Position numbers and translations under genes: made by a program. A stretch of 64,000 nt of DNA from Bacteroidota bacterium (GTDB lineage Bacteria; Bacteroidota; Bacteroidia; Flavobacteriales_D; Sanyastnellaceae). The notes under the pieces were generated by a model. That model did no database searches, was not told the origin of the DNA, and saw only the letters and a program-made list of their open reading frames with translations. This document shows, in pieces, positions 63,630 to 64,000 of this stretch. The stretch covers positions 34,937-98,936 of the forward strand of contig JAQBVN010000007.1 of the NCBI GenBank assembly GCA_027622975.1, written 5' to 3'. Numbering within the stretch: position 1 is the stretch's first letter; each line of letters opens with the position of its first letter.

Positions 63630-64000
63630 ATGCTCTTCAACTCCCTCGAATTCCTGCTCTTCCTGCCCATCGTCTTCGCGGCGTATTGGATCCTGAACAA
63701 GTGGATCGATCGGGGGCCTGGCGTGCTGCGCGCCCAAAACCTCCTGCTCCTCATCGCCAGCTACGTCTTTTACGGTTGGTGGGATTGGCGGTTCTTGTCG
63801 CTCATTGCCTTCTCGACCGTCGTCGACTACGCCGTGGGGCTGCAAATCGCAAAGGCAAACGCCCGCGACCTCCCCGATGACGCCCCGGCAGAAGCGAGAA
63901 GCCGCAGCGCACGGCATTGGCTTTGGGTGTCGCTCGCCGTCAACCTTGGCCTGCTTGGGTATTTCAAATACGCCGGCTTTTTCATTGAGAATTGGATCGA
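63630..64000 (+). CDS. MBOAT-family O-acyltransferase, N-terminal part, cut by window end
   Basis: The first 123 codons are present and open to the edge. The start MLFNSLEFLLFLPIVFAAYWIL, then LLLIASYVFYGWWDWRFLSLIAFSTVVDYAVGL, and LGLLGYFKYAGFFIENWI are the N-terminal membrane helices of the AlgI/PatA-type MBOAT family (conserved FYGWWDWRF and YFKY motifs). These membrane enzymes acylate polysaccharides or lipids, often with a downstream SGNH hydrolase. It may belong to the surface-glycan functions nearby. Confidence 0.9.
   Translation, partial: MLFNSLEFLLFLPIVFAAYWILNKWIDRGPGVLRAQNLLLLIASYVFYGWWDWRFLSLIAFSTVVDYAVGLQIAKANARDLPDDAPAEARSRSARHWLWVSLAVNLGLLGYFKYAGFFIENWI

Overview
The window reads as a chromosomal segment of a Bacteroidota member, most likely of order Flavobacteriales (Schleiferiaceae/Cryomorphaceae/Crocinitomicaceae-like). 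The grounds are: type IX secretion and gliding genes (end of gldM, gldN, gldB, gldC); secreted proteins with type A and type B T9SS sorting domains; a division/cell-wall (dcw) cluster without murF or ddl; and candidate promoters with the Bacteroidota -7 element TAnnTTTG. Base composition looks to be in the mid-50s % GC by eye. The DNA is almost entirely coding, with many ATGA or TGATG stop-start overlaps. I saw no rRNA, tRNA, IS element, integrase or CRISPR array.

Layout. 1-1108: end of the gld/T9SS operon, closed by a terminator. 1223-16813: housekeeping and envelope genes on both strands: ABC-F ATPase, RluD, a T9SS cargo protein, a PASTA membrane protein, PurL, D-aminoacyl-tRNA deacylase, a MazG-like protein, a large sortilin/BNR secreted protein, NadE, an outer-membrane barrel, GldB and GldC. 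16915-18335: EngB and an alpha/beta hydrolase on the minus strand. 18401-18574: a dense regulatory region with a perfect inverted repeat and two oppositely oriented sets of 10-bp-spaced MraZ boxes, the plus-strand set abutting a -7 element. 18593-34979: an unbroken plus-strand operon mraZ-rsmH-ftsL-ftsI-murE-mraY-murD-ftsW-murG-murC-ftsQ-ftsA-ftsZ-yqeY. MurE has the DNPR motif, so the peptidoglycan should contain meso-diaminopimelate.

35081-43446: a MarR regulator with a YceI protein, then on the minus strand a barrel protein fused to a cytoplasmic/membrane domain, a nitroreductase, an SDR dehydrogenase, and a 1561-residue cysteine-rich modular surface protein that ends in a single dockerin-like calcium loop rather than a recognisable T9SS domain. 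43825-55547: a small conserved protein, a polysaccharide tyrosine kinase (Wzc-type), a type B T9SS cargo protein, GuaB, and three consecutive periplasmic folding factors (two parvulins flanking a SurA-like lipoprotein).

55654-61531: an accessory surface-glycan segment: two family 2 glycosyltransferases, an MsbA-type ABC exporter and three different P-loop sulfotransferases, separated by short tandem repeats. Together with the Wzc-type kinase this suggests a sulfated surface polysaccharide or glycolipid. It lies between the SurA-like gene and a MoxR ATPase, genes I recall as often adjacent in this phylum, so it may be an insertion. The right end (61839-64000) holds MoxR, a decayed nucleotidyltransferase with a frame change and probable internal deletion, and the start of an MBOAT acyltransferase.

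Most likely to repay a second look: the two-sided MraZ box arrangement with the adjacent perfect inverted repeat, the sulfotransferase segment, the in-frame 15-bp minisatellite inside murG, the cytoplasmic-domain/outer-membrane-barrel fusion, and the giant protein's dockerin-like tail.
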